Positions 1 to 9,905 of a stretch of 64,000 bases of DNA are shown one piece after another. The DNA lies in NCBI GenBank assembly GCA_028485475.2, contig CP144143.1, positions 992,001-1,056,000 on the forward strand. The letters are read 5' to 3'. Below the pieces are notes generated by a model, which searched no databases, was not told the DNA's origin, and saw nothing but the letters and a program-made list of their open reading frames with translations. Origin of the DNA: Chitinophagaceae bacterium C216 (GTDB lineage: Bacteria; Bacteroidota; Bacteroidia; Chitinophagales; Chitinophagaceae). The translations under genes and the position numbers were made by a program. Within the stretch, counting starts at the first letter, position 1. Each line of letters starts with the position of its first letter.

Positions 1-1
1 A

Positions 2-502
2 TATGGAGAAATTTTACCAGCTGGTTTACCTAACCTCATGTATAATCATAAAGTACTGACCAGTCCAGTAATGAGAAGAACCGTAGGTTCCTTATCAGGT
101 AATTGGATGAATATTAGGATACTTAGGTATGCTGATGTGGTATTGATGTATGCGGAGGCAGCCAATGAACTGGGAGGCGCGGCAAATATCGCTGCTGCAC
201 GTACTGCTTTGAACACAGTAAGAACACGTGCACGAGGCGGCAACAATAGTATATTACCTGATATTACTACCGATAATCAGGCTGAGTTACGTGAGGCTAT
301 TCGGCGAGAACGTAGGGCCGAACTTGCTATGGAGCATGATCGATTTTTCGATTTAGTTCGATGGGGCATTGCTGAACAAACTTTGCATGCTGTGGGGAAA
401 ACCAATTTTCGTAATGACAGGGATGTATTGCTACCGATACCCAGAACCCAGATTGACTTAAGTAAGAACGTATTGACACAAAATCCGGGCTACCCGAATT
501 AA
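2..502 (+). CDS. SusD/RagB-family outer-membrane lipoprotein, C-terminal part
   Basis: The frame is open from the first bases, so the gene starts left of the window and only about the last 166 residues are seen. SusD proteins are surface lipoproteins that cap a SusC TonB-dependent porin and bind glycan. Family landmarks are the helix RILRYADVVLMYAEAANELG, the following ARTALNTVRTRAR stretch, and RRERRAELAMEHDRFFDLVRWG, then the usual C-terminal PIP-type segment (LLPIPRTQIDLS) and a terminal NPGY. The fold's TPR-like helices and signal peptide are outside the window. It sits 148 bp upstream of the first GH144 gene on the same strand. A full SusC/SusD pair follows at 3922-8666, so the locus probably has two SusCD pairs. 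Confidence 0.93.
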   Translation, partial: YGEILPAGLPNLMYNHKVLTSPVMRRTVGSLSGNWMNIRILRYADVVLMYAEAANELGGAANIAAARTALNTVRTRARGGNNSILPDITTDNQAELREAIRRERRAELAMEHDRFFDLVRWGIAEQTLHAVGKTNFRNDRDVLLPIPRTQIDLSKNVLTQNPGYPN

Positions 503-650
503 AGTAGAAGACTGTTAGCGTTTTTTAAAATATAAGGAAATGATTTTTTGTAGTGAATGGTTACTGTTGTTGATATATAAGAATGCGATAAATCGATAAG
601 CCATTGCAATTTAAAACTGATAAGTATAGAAAAATATTTGGGAGAGTATA

Positions 651-2360
651 ATGATGCATATGTATAAGAGATTTGAAAATAGTATTGTTTGTTGCATGCT
701 TATTGCATCATTGCTTGTTTATTCCTGCGGGAGTAAGAGTGATGTTGTAGCGCCGCCGCCCTCAGTCGACCCAAAGGTGCCCACCCTTAACAATGTTACT
801 GTTGATGGTGTAAATCTTAATAACGCTCGTTACAACATTAGTCTGAAACCTCAGATTAAATTGAGCTTTTCGCAACCATTAGCAGCCTCATCTCTGAATG
901 CCGTATCATTAGTTACTGCAACAGGCTCTATGGTATCTGTTAATAAAGCTCTTTCTAATAATGATTCGGCCATCATTTTACAGCCGGTAAATAATCTGTC
1001 ATTCCTGACCCGGTTTAATATCATCGTAAATCAGGATGTTCAGTCTGTATCAGGTGGAACTATGACTGGAGGTTTCACAGGTAGTTTTGTAACCAAGATG
1101 GATTCTTCGCGCAAGTTTCCGAAGATTTCAGATGAAGCTTTATTCGATACCGTTCAGCGCAGAACGTTGAAGTACTTCTGGGACTTTGCACATCCTGTTT
1201 CCGGCCTAATACGTGAAGGTACTAAGCATGATTCTAAGATTGTCACCACTGGAGGCTCCGGGTTTGGAATTATGGCTTTGCTTGTTGCAGCAGAGCGAGG
1301 TTTTAAAACCAAAGCCGAGGTGCTACACCGATTGCAGACCATGATTGCTTTTTTGAAAAATACGGCACAGCATTTTCATGGGGTGTATCCACATTGGCTA
1401 GACGGTAGTACAGGCGAGGTGATTCCTTTCAGTTCCAATGATAATGGCGCCGATCTGGTAGAAACTGCTTTTTTGGTGCAGGGATTATTGTGTGCTCGAC
1501 AGTACTTTGATGGCATGACGGCAGAGGAGGTACAGTTGAGGGACGATATCAATACTATTGTCAACAGAGTACAGTGGAACTGGTTTCAGAAGGAAAACGA
1601 TAATGTGTTATACTGGCACTGGAGTCCTACTGTTTCATGGGCAATGAATCTTAAAATTCAAGGGTGGAATGAATGTTTGCTTACCTATGTGTTAGCTGCC
1701 GGTTCAGAAAATTATAGTATCGCCAAGTCGGTATACGATAATGGTTGGGCGCAAAACGGAGGTATCCGAAACGGTACTATTTATTATGGTTATACTTTGC
1801 CCTTGGGACCTAATTTAGGCGGGCCGCTATTTTTCGCGCATTATTCATTCTTAGGATTAAAGCCTTATGAACTTAGCGATGCCTATGCTGATTATTGGAC
1901 GCAGAATCGCCATCATACGTTGATCAATTATAATTATTGCAAAGCCAATCCTAAAGATTATTACGGCTATAGTGATTCGGTGTGGGGATTGACGGCTAGT
2001 AACATCCGAGGAGGCTATGCTGCCAGTTCTCCTAGTAATGATCTAGGTTATATTGCTCCTACGGCTGCAATATCATCTATGCCGTACACACCCGAAGAAT
2101 CGTTGGCGGCTTTGCATTTCTATTACTATGTTTTGGGCGATAAGTTGTTTAAAGAATATGGTTTTGTGGACGCGTTTACACTCGACGTAATGAAGAATGA
2201 TGGACCATGGTTTGATGATGCTTTTTTAGCTATCGATCAGGGACCCATCATTGTGATGATCGAGAATTATCGGAGCGGCTTGCTATGGAATTTGTTTATG
2301 AGTGCTCCTGAAGTGAAAAACGGATTATCGAAGCTGGGTTTTAATGCTCCGGGATTGTAG
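651..2360 (+). CDS. GH144 endo-beta-1,2-glucanase-like lipoprotein with N-terminal Ig-like domain
   Basis: The 569-residue protein has a lipoprotein signal (hydrophobic stretch ending LLVYSC, Cys26), an Ig-like region at about 42-150, and a glycoamylase/GH144-type (alpha/alpha)6 domain at about 160-560. GH144 enzymes such as the characterised Chitinophaga one cut beta-1,2-glucan internally to sophorooligosaccharides. Acidic residues in the expected pattern are D264, D268 and E271 (in SSNDNGADLVETAF) and E341 (in GWNECLLTYVLAA). A GGAG ribosome-binding sequence lies 6 bases before the first ATG; the ATG at 660 is an alternative. The lipid anchor suggests a cell-surface enzyme that cuts polymer before SusCD uptake. 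The next gene is a paralogue without the Ig-like domain, 20 bp downstream. Substrate is inferred from family; older databases call this domain glucoamylase-like. Confidence 0.85.
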   Translation: MMHMYKRFENSIVCCMLIASLLVYSCGSKSDVVAPPPSVDPKVPTLNNVTVDGVNLNNARYNISLKPQIKLSFSQPLAASSLNAVSLVTATGSMVSVNKALSNNDSAIILQPVNNLSFLTRFNIIVNQDVQSVSGGTMTGGFTGSFVTKMDSSRKFPKISDEALFDTVQRRTLKYFWDFAHPVSGLIREGTKHDSKIVTTGGSGFGIMALLVAAERGFKTKAEVLHRLQTMIAFLKNTAQHFHGVYPHWLDGSTGEVIPFSSNDNGADLVETAFLVQGLLCARQYFDGMTAEEVQLRDDINTIVNRVQWNWFQKENDNVLYWHWSPTVSWAMNLKIQGWNECLLTYVLAAGSENYSIAKSVYDNGWAQNGGIRNGTIYYGYTLPLGPNLGGPLFFAHYSFLGLKPYELSDAYADYWTQNRHHTLINYNYCKANPKDYYGYSDSVWGLTASNIRGGYAASSPSNDLGYIAPTAAISSMPYTPEESLAALHFYYYVLGDKLFKEYGFVDAFTLDVMKNDGPWFDDAFLAIDQGPIIVMIENYRSGLLWNLFMSAPEVKNGLSKLGFNAPGL

Positions 2361-2380
2361 AATAATAAAAATTGTAAAAG

Positions 2381-3730
2381 ATGATGAGGATTTTTTGTAT
2401 TAGCATTCTTTTTATTGTTACAGGTTTTTCGTCTTTCTCACAAAAACCTGCTGTAAAGAGCCATGCTATTCCGTACACGTTGAAGATTGATAAAAACATT
2501 TCGGATTCGGCATTGGTAGATTTGGTACAGAAGCAAACCTTGCGATATTTCTGGGATTTTGCACATCCTGTAAGCGGTATGGCCAGAGAGAGAAGCAATG
2601 AGGCGTTCCATTACGGACATGAAGTGGTAACCACCGGAGGTACAGGATTTGGTGTAATGGCCATTATTGTGGGGGTGAATCGTGGATGGATCGAACGAGA
2701 TACAGCTGCTCGCTTTTTATTGAAGATGGTTAACTTTTTGTATAAGGCAGATTCTTATCACGGTGTATTTCCACATTGGCTAAATGGTGAAACTGGTAGA
2801 ACCATTCCCTTTAGTCGTAAGGATGATGGGGCTGACTTGGTAGAAACTTCTTTCCTTTTTCAGGGATTATTATGCGCCAGACAATATTTTAATCAGAACA
2901 ATAAAGTAGAAAGTGAATTGCGAAATCGCATCACAGGGTTGTGGAATGATATAGAATGGAACTGGTTTACACGCGATGGCCGTGATGTACTATACTGGCA
3001 TTGGAGTCCTAATAACGGTTGGGCGATGGATTTTCCGATTCGTGGATTTAATGAATGTTTGATAACTTATGTGTTAGCAGCATCTGCAACACGTTATCCG
3101 GTAAGTGCCGATGTTTATCACAAAGGATGGGCGCAGAGCAGTTTTTTCAACAATGGGAAAACTTTCTATAATTATGTACTTCCCTTAGGTTTTGATTATG
3201 GTGGGCCATTATTTTTCTCACACTATTCATTTTTAGGGCTGAGTCCGCAGGGATTGAAAGACAGGTATGCCGATTACTGGCAGCAAAATCAAAACCATAC
3301 TTTGATTAATTATTCATACTGTGTGGATAATCCTAAAGGATTTAAAGGTTATGGCGAAAATTGCTGGGGACTTACAGCTAGTGATACCTACAATGGTTAC
3401 AATGCTCATTCGCCCACCAATGATCATGGCACTATTACACCTACGGCAGCACTTTCCGCATTCCCTTATACGCCTGATAAGTCGATGAAAGCATTGCGCC
3501 ATTTTTATGTCGATTTGGGAGATCAATTGTGGAGTGAATATGGCTTTAAGGATGCATTTAATCTTACACAAAACTGGTTTGCAGAATCGCATTTGGCTAT
3601 AGATCAGGGACCTATTGTTGTGATGATCGAAAATTATCGAACAGGTTTATTGTGGAATTTATTTATGAGCATCCCGGAAGTTCAGAGCGGATTAAAAAAA
3701 ATAGGATTTACCAGTCCATATATGAATTGA
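2381..3730 (+). CDS. GH144 endo-beta-1,2-glucanase-like protein, secreted or periplasmic
   Basis: The 449-residue protein is a paralogue of the preceding gene across its catalytic domain (shared TLRYFWDFAHPVSG and HTLINY blocks and near-identical IDQGPIVVMIENYR). It lacks the Ig-like domain and lipobox. Its N-terminus looks like an ordinary signal peptide, probably cleaved near FSSFSQ. Putative catalytic acids are D148, D152, E155 (in KDDGADLVETSF) and E225 (in GFNECLITYVLAAS). The D-x3-D-x2-E spacing and the Glu about 70 residues later fit what I recall of characterised GH144. It begins 20 bp after the upstream stop and is likely co-transcribed. The pairing suggests a surface enzyme plus a periplasmic enzyme that shortens imported beta-1,2-glucooligosaccharides. 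An oligosaccharide hydrolase of slightly different specificity is possible. Confidence 0.85.
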   Translation: MMRIFCISILFIVTGFSSFSQKPAVKSHAIPYTLKIDKNISDSALVDLVQKQTLRYFWDFAHPVSGMARERSNEAFHYGHEVVTTGGTGFGVMAIIVGVNRGWIERDTAARFLLKMVNFLYKADSYHGVFPHWLNGETGRTIPFSRKDDGADLVETSFLFQGLLCARQYFNQNNKVESELRNRITGLWNDIEWNWFTRDGRDVLYWHWSPNNGWAMDFPIRGFNECLITYVLAASATRYPVSADVYHKGWAQSSFFNNGKTFYNYVLPLGFDYGGPLFFSHYSFLGLSPQGLKDRYADYWQQNQNHTLINYSYCVDNPKGFKGYGENCWGLTASDTYNGYNAHSPTNDHGTITPTAALSAFPYTPDKSMKALRHFYVDLGDQLWSEYGFKDAFNLTQNWFAESHLAIDQGPIVVMIENYRTGLLWNLFMSIPEVQSGLKKIGFTSPYMN

Positions 3731-3921
3731 GTTTTAGAACTGTTAACGGATAGTTGGTATCTGTACCTAAACAAAAGCTTGTATGAAAAGTAATACGATT
3801 GCGACTGGATAATCCGATGAAAATAAAATAGACTGACAGTAATTCAACTATTGGACAACGATAACCGGAAGTCTGATGTGGCTTCTGAGCTTATTTATAC
3901 TATAAAAATTAAATATTATCT

Positions 3922-6900
3922 ATGAGAACAATTCTATTTTGGAGACTAATGCTAATTATTAGTCTAACAGGAATGACGAAGCTTTCCGAAGCTTCTCTTG
4001 TAACTCATCTAACTGTTCCCTTGTATTATCAAGAGCAAAACATCGAAGTCAGAGGTAGAGTTACTAGCGATGATGGAACGCCTTTAGCCGGAGCAAGCGT
4101 TCAAGTGAAAGGGACCAACATCGGAACTACTACCAATGCTGAGGGATTTTATTCTTTAAGGGTTCCTTCTGCCGATGCGGTATTGGTGTTTTCTTCTGTG
4201 GGGCATCAGGAACAGGAGTATGCATTAAGTGGGGCAACTGAAGTAAATATTACTTTGGTGAAAACACAGGGTAGAATGGATGAAGTGGTAGTAATCGGTT
4301 ATGGTACCGCCCGCAAGGGAGATGTAACCAGTTCCATTGCTACCGTTTCTCCGGAGACGTTGCAAAAAACTCCAAATGGTGCTTTGTTGAATGCAGTACA
4401 AGGTAATGTAACGGGTGTACAAATCAGCAGTTTTGGAGGTCCTGGAGATGTTCCAGAAATCAATATTCGCGGTATCAAATCACTCTATGGAGGAAGTGTT
4501 CTATACGTTGTGGATGGGGTATTCGTGGATAATATTGATTTTTTATCACCAAGCGATATTCAAGACTTCCAAATTTTGAAAGATGCTTCTTCTGCAGCTA
4601 TCTATGGTTATAAAGCCGCTAACGGTGTAATAGTGATTACCACCAAAGGGGGCCGCTATAACAGAGATGCATCGATTACCTATTCAGGATACTACGGATG
4701 GCAAAGAGCCACCAATGTTATTAAGATGGCAAATGCGGAACAGTTTGTACGCTTTGCAAAAGAGTCGGGTTCCAACGCCGAAATCGAAAGTGTGAACATG
4801 GCAATAGCGCGTTACGGACGTAGCCGACTCAATCCTGAGTTGCCAGATGTTAATACCGACTGGTATAAAGAAGCTTTAAGAGTAGCTCCGATTATGAACC
4901 ACGATGTTTCTGTTGATGGAGGTTCGGAAAGAGTCTCTTACTCCGTTGGAGGAAGCTTTTTCACTCAGGACGGTATATTAAATATGAAGAATAGCTATAA
5001 GCGTTATAATTTGAGACTTAAACTCGAAGCAAAAGCGAAGAAATGGCTGACCTTAGGGTCTGGTTTGGTGTATAGTAAAAGTGAGCGTTATGATGATAGC
5101 GGTCCCTGGCAAGAAATTTATTATGCTGTACCTATTTTGCCTGTGCTGGACCCCAATTATGAAGGTCAAACTGTATACTCAGCTCCTTACTCTTCTGCAC
5201 GTGATATAGGTTATCGAGACCATCAGAATCCTTTTCCCAATATGTATAATATCGATCGTTTGGGAGAAAGAAGAAGAGTAACAGCAAACGTATATGGCGA
5301 TTTTCATATTATTCCTAAAGAGCTGAACTTTAAAACCAGTCTTTCTTACAACAATAGGAACGATAATAACCGTCTGATGGATTTACCTTATTATATCCAT
5401 GAGGCTTATCAAAGATCTTTGGCCAACTCATCCATTACCCGTTCCAATGTGCTGGAGGAAAACTATACATTCGATAATGTACTCACTTATAATAAAATTT
5501 TGGGCGACCATGATCTTACAGCCATGGCCGGTTTCTCATTCAGAGATGAAAAACTCAGCTACTCATGGAGTAAAGGTTATTTCTATGAAGGAAGTCCCTT
5601 CTCCAGAGAAAGCAAACAAACCTGGTATATCAATAATACCTCTCCCGAAACAAGAGAAACGCGTGATGCAGGGGATGGTGTTACGCCTAGCCGTGTATAT
5701 AGTCGTTCTTATTTTGGTCGTTTGCAGTACAAATTTAAGAACCGTTACATCGCTTACTTTACTTTAAGAAATGAAGCAGCTAATAAGTACAACCAGCAAA
5801 GAGATATTACCCTGCCTTCTGTGGGTGTGGCTTGGATTGTTTCTCAGGAGAACTTTTTACAAGATGTAGAAGCTATCAACTTCCTGAAACTTAGAGCAGG
5901 CTGGGGTCGCCTAGCAAACGGTAACGTGCCTGTTGCTAGGGCTAAAAGTGCTACCGCTACATGGAGTGTATTTAACGATACCAGAGTGGATGGATTTATG
6001 TTCTCTACCTATGAAGATAGATTAGGATGGGAGTTTAATGAAGAGTTAAACGTAGGGCTTAACCTAGAAATGCTTCGTAGAAGGTTAACTATTGATGTGG
6101 ATTACTTCGTAAAAAACACAAAAAATCTTGCTATTCCGGTATTACCTCAGGTGGGTAGCGAAACCAGTTACATGAATGTGGGTTCTATGCGTAACAGTGG
6201 TATTGAGGTATCGGTAAACTGGAGAGGTAAAATTTCAAATGACTTCGGCTATACTATCGGCGGAAACTTCAGCACACTGCATAATGAAATTACTGATCTG
6301 GCTGGCCAGCCTTTCCTAAATAGAGGTATGGCTGAGTTCCAACAAAGATTAGTAGTAGGACAGCCGTTTGATGTGTTTTATGGTTGGGATATAGTAGGGG
6401 TATATCAAAATCAAGCAGAAGTAGATGCAGATCCAGTTGCAAGAGCTGCAAATGCTGCAGCACCCGGAACTGTAAAACCAGGTTACTTCAAGTTCAGGGA
6501 TGTGAACGGTGACGGCGTACTGGATGCTAATGACCGCGTTTATCTGGGCTCTCCAATTCCTACTTATTATTATGGTGCGAATCTGGGTCTGGATTATAAA
6601 GGATTTGACTTTTCTCTTCGCGTCTATGGTCAGGGAGGAAATATCATTTTAAATAGAAGCCGTGCCGAAGTGTTCAGAACTGCAGGCAGAAATATTGATG
6701 CCCAATTGGCTGAAAACAGATGGCATGGAGAGGGAACCACCAATAGCTATCCTTCTTCCGAAGGTTACAGAACCGGTTGGAACCAGAGAAACTCTCGTTT
6801 CTGGTTGGAGGATGGTAAATTCTTCAGAGTACAGAACGTACAGCTGGGGTATACCATTCCCAAAAACGATAAAATTCCTGAAATGCGCTTCAGCTTTACT

Positions 6901-7026
6901 GCAGACAGACCGTTCATCTGGTCTAAAAGTAAATCTACCAATGTTGAAGTGGGATTCGATGGTGTTGACTTAGATACCTACCCAATTCCTGCTGTATTTA
7001 CATTAGGCTGGAGTGTGAAGTTCTAA
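3922..7026 (+). CDS. SusC/RagA-family TonB-linked outer-membrane transporter
   Basis: The 1034-residue protein has a signal peptide, a carboxypeptidase-regulatory-like domain (about 40-105, VRGRVTSDDGTPLAGASVQV), a TonB-box-like stretch (MDEVVVIGYGTARKGDVTSS), a plug domain (about 120-245, including INIRGIKSLYGG and the family motif DASSAAIYGYKAANGVIVIT), then a long beta-barrel ending in a C-terminal aromatic (SVKF). SusC proteins import oligosaccharides across the outer membrane using TonB energy and pair with the following SusD. It lies 191 bp after the GH144 tandem, so it may have its own promoter, though I could not pick one. There is no N-terminal STN domain, so control through a FecR/ECF-sigma partner is not suggested. 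Its oligosaccharide substrate is inferred only from neighbours. Confidence 0.96.
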   Translation: MRTILFWRLMLIISLTGMTKLSEASLVTHLTVPLYYQEQNIEVRGRVTSDDGTPLAGASVQVKGTNIGTTTNAEGFYSLRVPSADAVLVFSSVGHQEQEYALSGATEVNITLVKTQGRMDEVVVIGYGTARKGDVTSSIATVSPETLQKTPNGALLNAVQGNVTGVQISSFGGPGDVPEINIRGIKSLYGGSVLYVVDGVFVDNIDFLSPSDIQDFQILKDASSAAIYGYKAANGVIVITTKGGRYNRDASITYSGYYGWQRATNVIKMANAEQFVRFAKESGSNAEIESVNMAIARYGRSRLNPELPDVNTDWYKEALRVAPIMNHDVSVDGGSERVSYSVGGSFFTQDGILNMKNSYKRYNLRLKLEAKAKKWLTLGSGLVYSKSERYDDSGPWQEIYYAVPILPVLDPNYEGQTVYSAPYSSARDIGYRDHQNPFPNMYNIDRLGERRRVTANVYGDFHIIPKELNFKTSLSYNNRNDNNRLMDLPYYIHEAYQRSLANSSITRSNVLEENYTFDNVLTYNKILGDHDLTAMAGFSFRDEKLSYSWSKGYFYEGSPFSRESKQTWYINNTSPETRETRDAGDGVTPSRVYSRSYFGRLQYKFKNRYIAYFTLRNEAANKYNQQRDITLPSVGVAWIVSQENFLQDVEAINFLKLRAGWGRLANGNVPVARAKSATATWSVFNDTRVDGFMFSTYEDRLGWEFNEELNVGLNLEMLRRRLTIDVDYFVKNTKNLAIPVLPQVGSETSYMNVGSMRNSGIEVSVNWRGKISNDFGYTIGGNFSTLHNEITDLAGQPFLNRGMAEFQQRLVVGQPFDVFYGWDIVGVYQNQAEVDADPVARAANAAAPGTVKPGYFKFRDVNGDGVLDANDRVYLGSPIPTYYYGANLGLDYKGFDFSLRVYGQGGNIILNRSRAEVFRTAGRNIDAQLAENRWHGEGTTNSYPSSEGYRTGWNQRNSRFWLEDGKFFRVQNVQLGYTIPKNDKIPEMRFSFTADRPFIWSKSKSTNVEVGFDGVDLDTYPIPAVFTLGWSVKF

Positions 7027-7118
7027 AAATATTAGTAGCAAAAGATGAAAAAGATGTTATCAGCCATGAGTGATTGTTAGCATTAAAGTTTTCATCCGAT
7101 TATTTAAAAAATGAACCA

Positions 7119-8666
7119 ATGAAAAAGAAAATTTACATATTAGGTCTGTTAAGCATAGTAATGCTTTCTATAAGTTGCAATAAGCAACTTAATGCGCCCC
7201 GAGAGTTGGAAACAGTAGGAGGTGATGTCGATTATACCAACCCCAGCGCCGCAAGAGCCGCATTGGTGGGGGCATATTCCACTTTTCTAAACTTTTATTG
7301 GGAACAACTGGCCTTGCTTCAGGTAAGAGGTGATGACGTCAATTCTGGTGGAGGAAAATCAGCTCCGTATGACCAGGAACCCTATCATGATATCGATTTA
7401 TTTAATTACGATGCCAACTATTGGATGCTGAATAGTACTTGGGACGGTATGTTTCAAAATGTGTTGCAGATTACAGCCCAGATGGAGCAATTGGAAATTT
7501 TCAAACAAAATGGAGTGAATGCCTCATTAATCGATCAGTACATTGCCGAGTGTAAAGTGTTGAGGGCTTTTATAACACTACAGCTATCCAGAACTTGGGG
7601 TGGTGTATTCAAGGTGGCCTCTACCGATCAGGCTGCTCTTGAGGTATTGCCTAAGGAAGATATCATGAGATGGATTATTGAGGATATGGATGATGCAGCT
7701 TCCAAATTGCCTGATATGCATCCGAATCAACGTACCGACCTGAAAGGAGGTGTAACAAAATATACTGCATTAGCGATAAAAGCAATGGCCCAGCAAGAGT
7801 TGAAAGATTATCCCGGTGTGGCTGCTACCACTGCCCTCATTATCAACTCTGGAAAATTCAGCTTACACAACGACTTCAATAAGCTGTTCAAAACTGCAGG
7901 AAAACTTTCCAATGAAAACCTTTTGGAGTTGCAGTATTCTGATTTTAATACTGGTTCGGGAGAAAGCCGCAACTATCTGGGTGCGTTCTTCGGACCTCCG
8001 GCCTGGAATCCTGTTGTAAGTACTGTAACTACAGGATGGGGCTTTTATGAACCAAGTGATAAGTATATCAAATTTATGCTTAGCCGTGGTGAGCGCATTC
8101 GTCTGCAAACGAGTGTCATTTTTACTCCCTCTGGAATTGATAGAATCAAGGCAGATCCTGCTTATGCGACACTTCCTGGATGGGTATCTAATACTACACA
8201 GGAAGGTGATGTTTTTCTGGATAATCCGAGGGCGTACTTTTTTAGTGGAAAGCATTACCTGCCTTCAGTAGAAAACATTCCAGGAAGAACAGGATATGCC
8301 AGCAACAAAAACTACATCTGTATTCGTTATGCCGAAATATTGTTGATGTATGCAGAAGCTGTTACAAGAGGGGGCGCTGCAGGAGCAGGAAGCGCAGATG
8401 CAGCAGTAAATCTAGTACGGACCAGAGCTGGTATGCCTGCATTAAGCGGTGTAACAAGCCAACAGGTGATGGATGAAAAATACGCCGAATTGGCAATGGA
8501 ATGGGGAATTAGATTCTATGATATGATTCGCCTCGAAAACACAACAGAGTTGAGCTACGATGGTAGAACTTTTGCTATGAATAAAAAGTACCTCCCTTAT
8601 CCATTAGCGGCATTGGATAAAAGCTTTTTGCTGAAACAATATGCAGACACGCATCCTGAGCATTAA
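7119..8666 (+). CDS. SusD/RagB-family glycan-binding lipoprotein
   Basis: I start at the ATG at 7119 (MKKKIYILGLLSIVMLSISC, lipid Cys20, 515 residues); the frame is open upstream to a TTG at 7074 but those residues do not look like a signal. SusD features are the N-terminal NPSAARAALVGAYSTF helix, the mid-protein YIAECKVLRAFITLQLSRTWGG helices (cf. RAFxY/W motif), and the C-terminal YICIRYAEILLMYAEAVTRG and YAELAMEWGIRFYDMIRLEN blocks. It is a surface lipoprotein that captures glycan and closes the SusC pore encoded just upstream (92 bp). The LamG lipoprotein gene follows 36 bp after its stop, in the SusE-like position. Confidence 0.95.
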   Translation: MKKKIYILGLLSIVMLSISCNKQLNAPRELETVGGDVDYTNPSAARAALVGAYSTFLNFYWEQLALLQVRGDDVNSGGGKSAPYDQEPYHDIDLFNYDANYWMLNSTWDGMFQNVLQITAQMEQLEIFKQNGVNASLIDQYIAECKVLRAFITLQLSRTWGGVFKVASTDQAALEVLPKEDIMRWIIEDMDDAASKLPDMHPNQRTDLKGGVTKYTALAIKAMAQQELKDYPGVAATTALIINSGKFSLHNDFNKLFKTAGKLSNENLLELQYSDFNTGSGESRNYLGAFFGPPAWNPVVSTVTTGWGFYEPSDKYIKFMLSRGERIRLQTSVIFTPSGIDRIKADPAYATLPGWVSNTTQEGDVFLDNPRAYFFSGKHYLPSVENIPGRTGYASNKNYICIRYAEILLMYAEAVTRGGAAGAGSADAAVNLVRTRAGMPALSGVTSQQVMDEKYAELAMEWGIRFYDMIRLENTTELSYDGRTFAMNKKYLPYPLAALDKSFLLKQYADTHPEH

Positions 8667-8702
8667 TCCAATCTTATTTAAAAATGATAAAACATTTGAT
8701 AT

Positions 8703-9785
8703 ATGAAAACTGTGTTTAAACATATAACTGCAGGAATTCTGCTATCGCTGTCCTTAATGGCCTGCAAGAAGGGATACATCGACCCCATTTCAAAGGTAGA
8801 TCCCGGGCCTGATGAGTCTGCTCCTACCATTAATATCATTAGTCCTTCATCAGATGTGCAATATCCGGCTACTACTGATGTTGCTAATTTTGATTTTAAG
8901 TTTGATGTGAAGGATGATATTGAGCTGGCAAAGGTGGATATTTACCTGAATGAAACTTTATTAAAATCGTATGAGGACTTTATAGATTATCGCGGGATAT
9001 CAGAGACCTATACTTATGCCAACCTCGGTGTGGGTACTCATACGTTTAAAATAGTTGCTACTGATTTGTCTGGTAAAAGCACAACAAAATCTTATACATT
9101 TAATATTACCAAGTACAACAAGGTCCTCGACAACGAAACTTTATATGTTCCGTTCAATCCAGGAGGGGACTATAAAGATTTGATCAACTTTGTAAACCCT
9201 ACTATTAATGGAGCTCCTAGCACTACAAGTGTTTCTGAAGGAAAAGTAGGGGCAGCTTATAGGGGTGCTGCGGATGCTTATCTGTCTTATCCGCTTGCAG
9301 GACTGCATGGTCCTAATAACGAAATCAGCTTTGCATTCTGGTATAAGCTGAATAATGTTCCTGACAGATCCGGCTTGGTAGTCGTAGGGAATCCAAGTAT
9401 TGCTAATAATGACGAAAGCCGTAGATATGGTTTCAGATTGTTCAGAGAAGGGGCCAATCAGTTGATAAAGATTAATGTAGGAAACTCAACAGGTGAAACT
9501 TGGATTGAGACTCCATCAATGTCTTCTAATGTAGGTGTATGGAGGTTCATCACCGTTACCATTTCACCTACCGAAACCAAGATATACGTAGATGGAGTAC
9601 AAGTTGCTTCTGGAACGTATACATCTAAGCTAGAGTTGTCAGGTTGTACCACCATCGAGCTTGGCTCGGGCGGTCCTACATTCTCATATTGGGATCATAA
9701 GTCCGATTTAAGTCTTTATGATGAATTCAGAGTATTCAACAAAGTCTTGACACAAGCAGAAATACAACAAATCATGAATGAGTAG
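8703..9785 (+). CDS. LamG/concanavalin-like surface glycan-binding lipoprotein (SusE-position)
   Basis: The 360-residue protein has a lipoprotein signal (SLSLMACKKG, Cys21), an Ig/cadherin-like beta-domain at about 40-135 (APTINIISPSS, then FNITKYNK), and a LamG-type jelly roll at about 145-357 (GNPSIANNDE, TVSPTETKIYVDGVQVASG-like pattern, DEFRVFNKVLTQAEI). No catalytic glutamate motif of GH16 type was found, so it reads as a binding protein. It directly follows SusD, where PULs usually encode an extra surface glycan-binding protein. A strong terminator lies 20 bp after its stop and probably closes the SusCD transcript. The ligand is unknown; by context it is a beta-glucan. Confidence 0.8.
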   Translation: MKTVFKHITAGILLSLSLMACKKGYIDPISKVDPGPDESAPTINIISPSSDVQYPATTDVANFDFKFDVKDDIELAKVDIYLNETLLKSYEDFIDYRGISETYTYANLGVGTHTFKIVATDLSGKSTTKSYTFNITKYNKVLDNETLYVPFNPGGDYKDLINFVNPTINGAPSTTSVSEGKVGAAYRGAADAYLSYPLAGLHGPNNEISFAFWYKLNNVPDRSGLVVVGNPSIANNDESRRYGFRLFREGANQLIKINVGNSTGETWIETPSMSSNVGVWRFITVTISPTETKIYVDGVQVASGTYTSKLELSGCTTIELGSGGPTFSYWDHKSDLSLYDEFRVFNKVLTQAEIQQIMNE

Positions 9786-9805
9786 TTAGTGTTGGTATAC
9801 TCTCC

Positions 9806-9835
9806 AAAGCAGGCAAATTGTATTTGCCTGCTTTT
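9806..9835 (+). terminator. Rho-independent terminator after the SusCD-LamG genes
   Basis: A perfect 12-bp stem (AAAGCAGGCAAA with TTTGCCTGCTTT) around a 5-base loop TTGTA runs into TTTTATTG. It lies between the LamG lipoprotein and GH16 genes, so the later glycosidase genes may be a separate unit or rely on readthrough. Confidence 0.85.
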
Positions 9836-9905
9836 ATTGTTTGATGAGTGTGGATGAGTCGGGAATTTAGATGTATCTTACATTTTATAAAATGCATTGC
9901 TGGAA

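Noticed and set aside
651-3730. The two GH144 genes as one frameshifted gene or a recent copy
   Set aside because: Each has its own signal peptide and complete catalytic residues, and their sequences differ throughout, so they are two intact, old paralogues.
5399-5767. Second plus-strand frame inside the SusC gene
   Set aside because: The SusC frame is continuous and conserved through this stretch, so the alternative frame is incidental.
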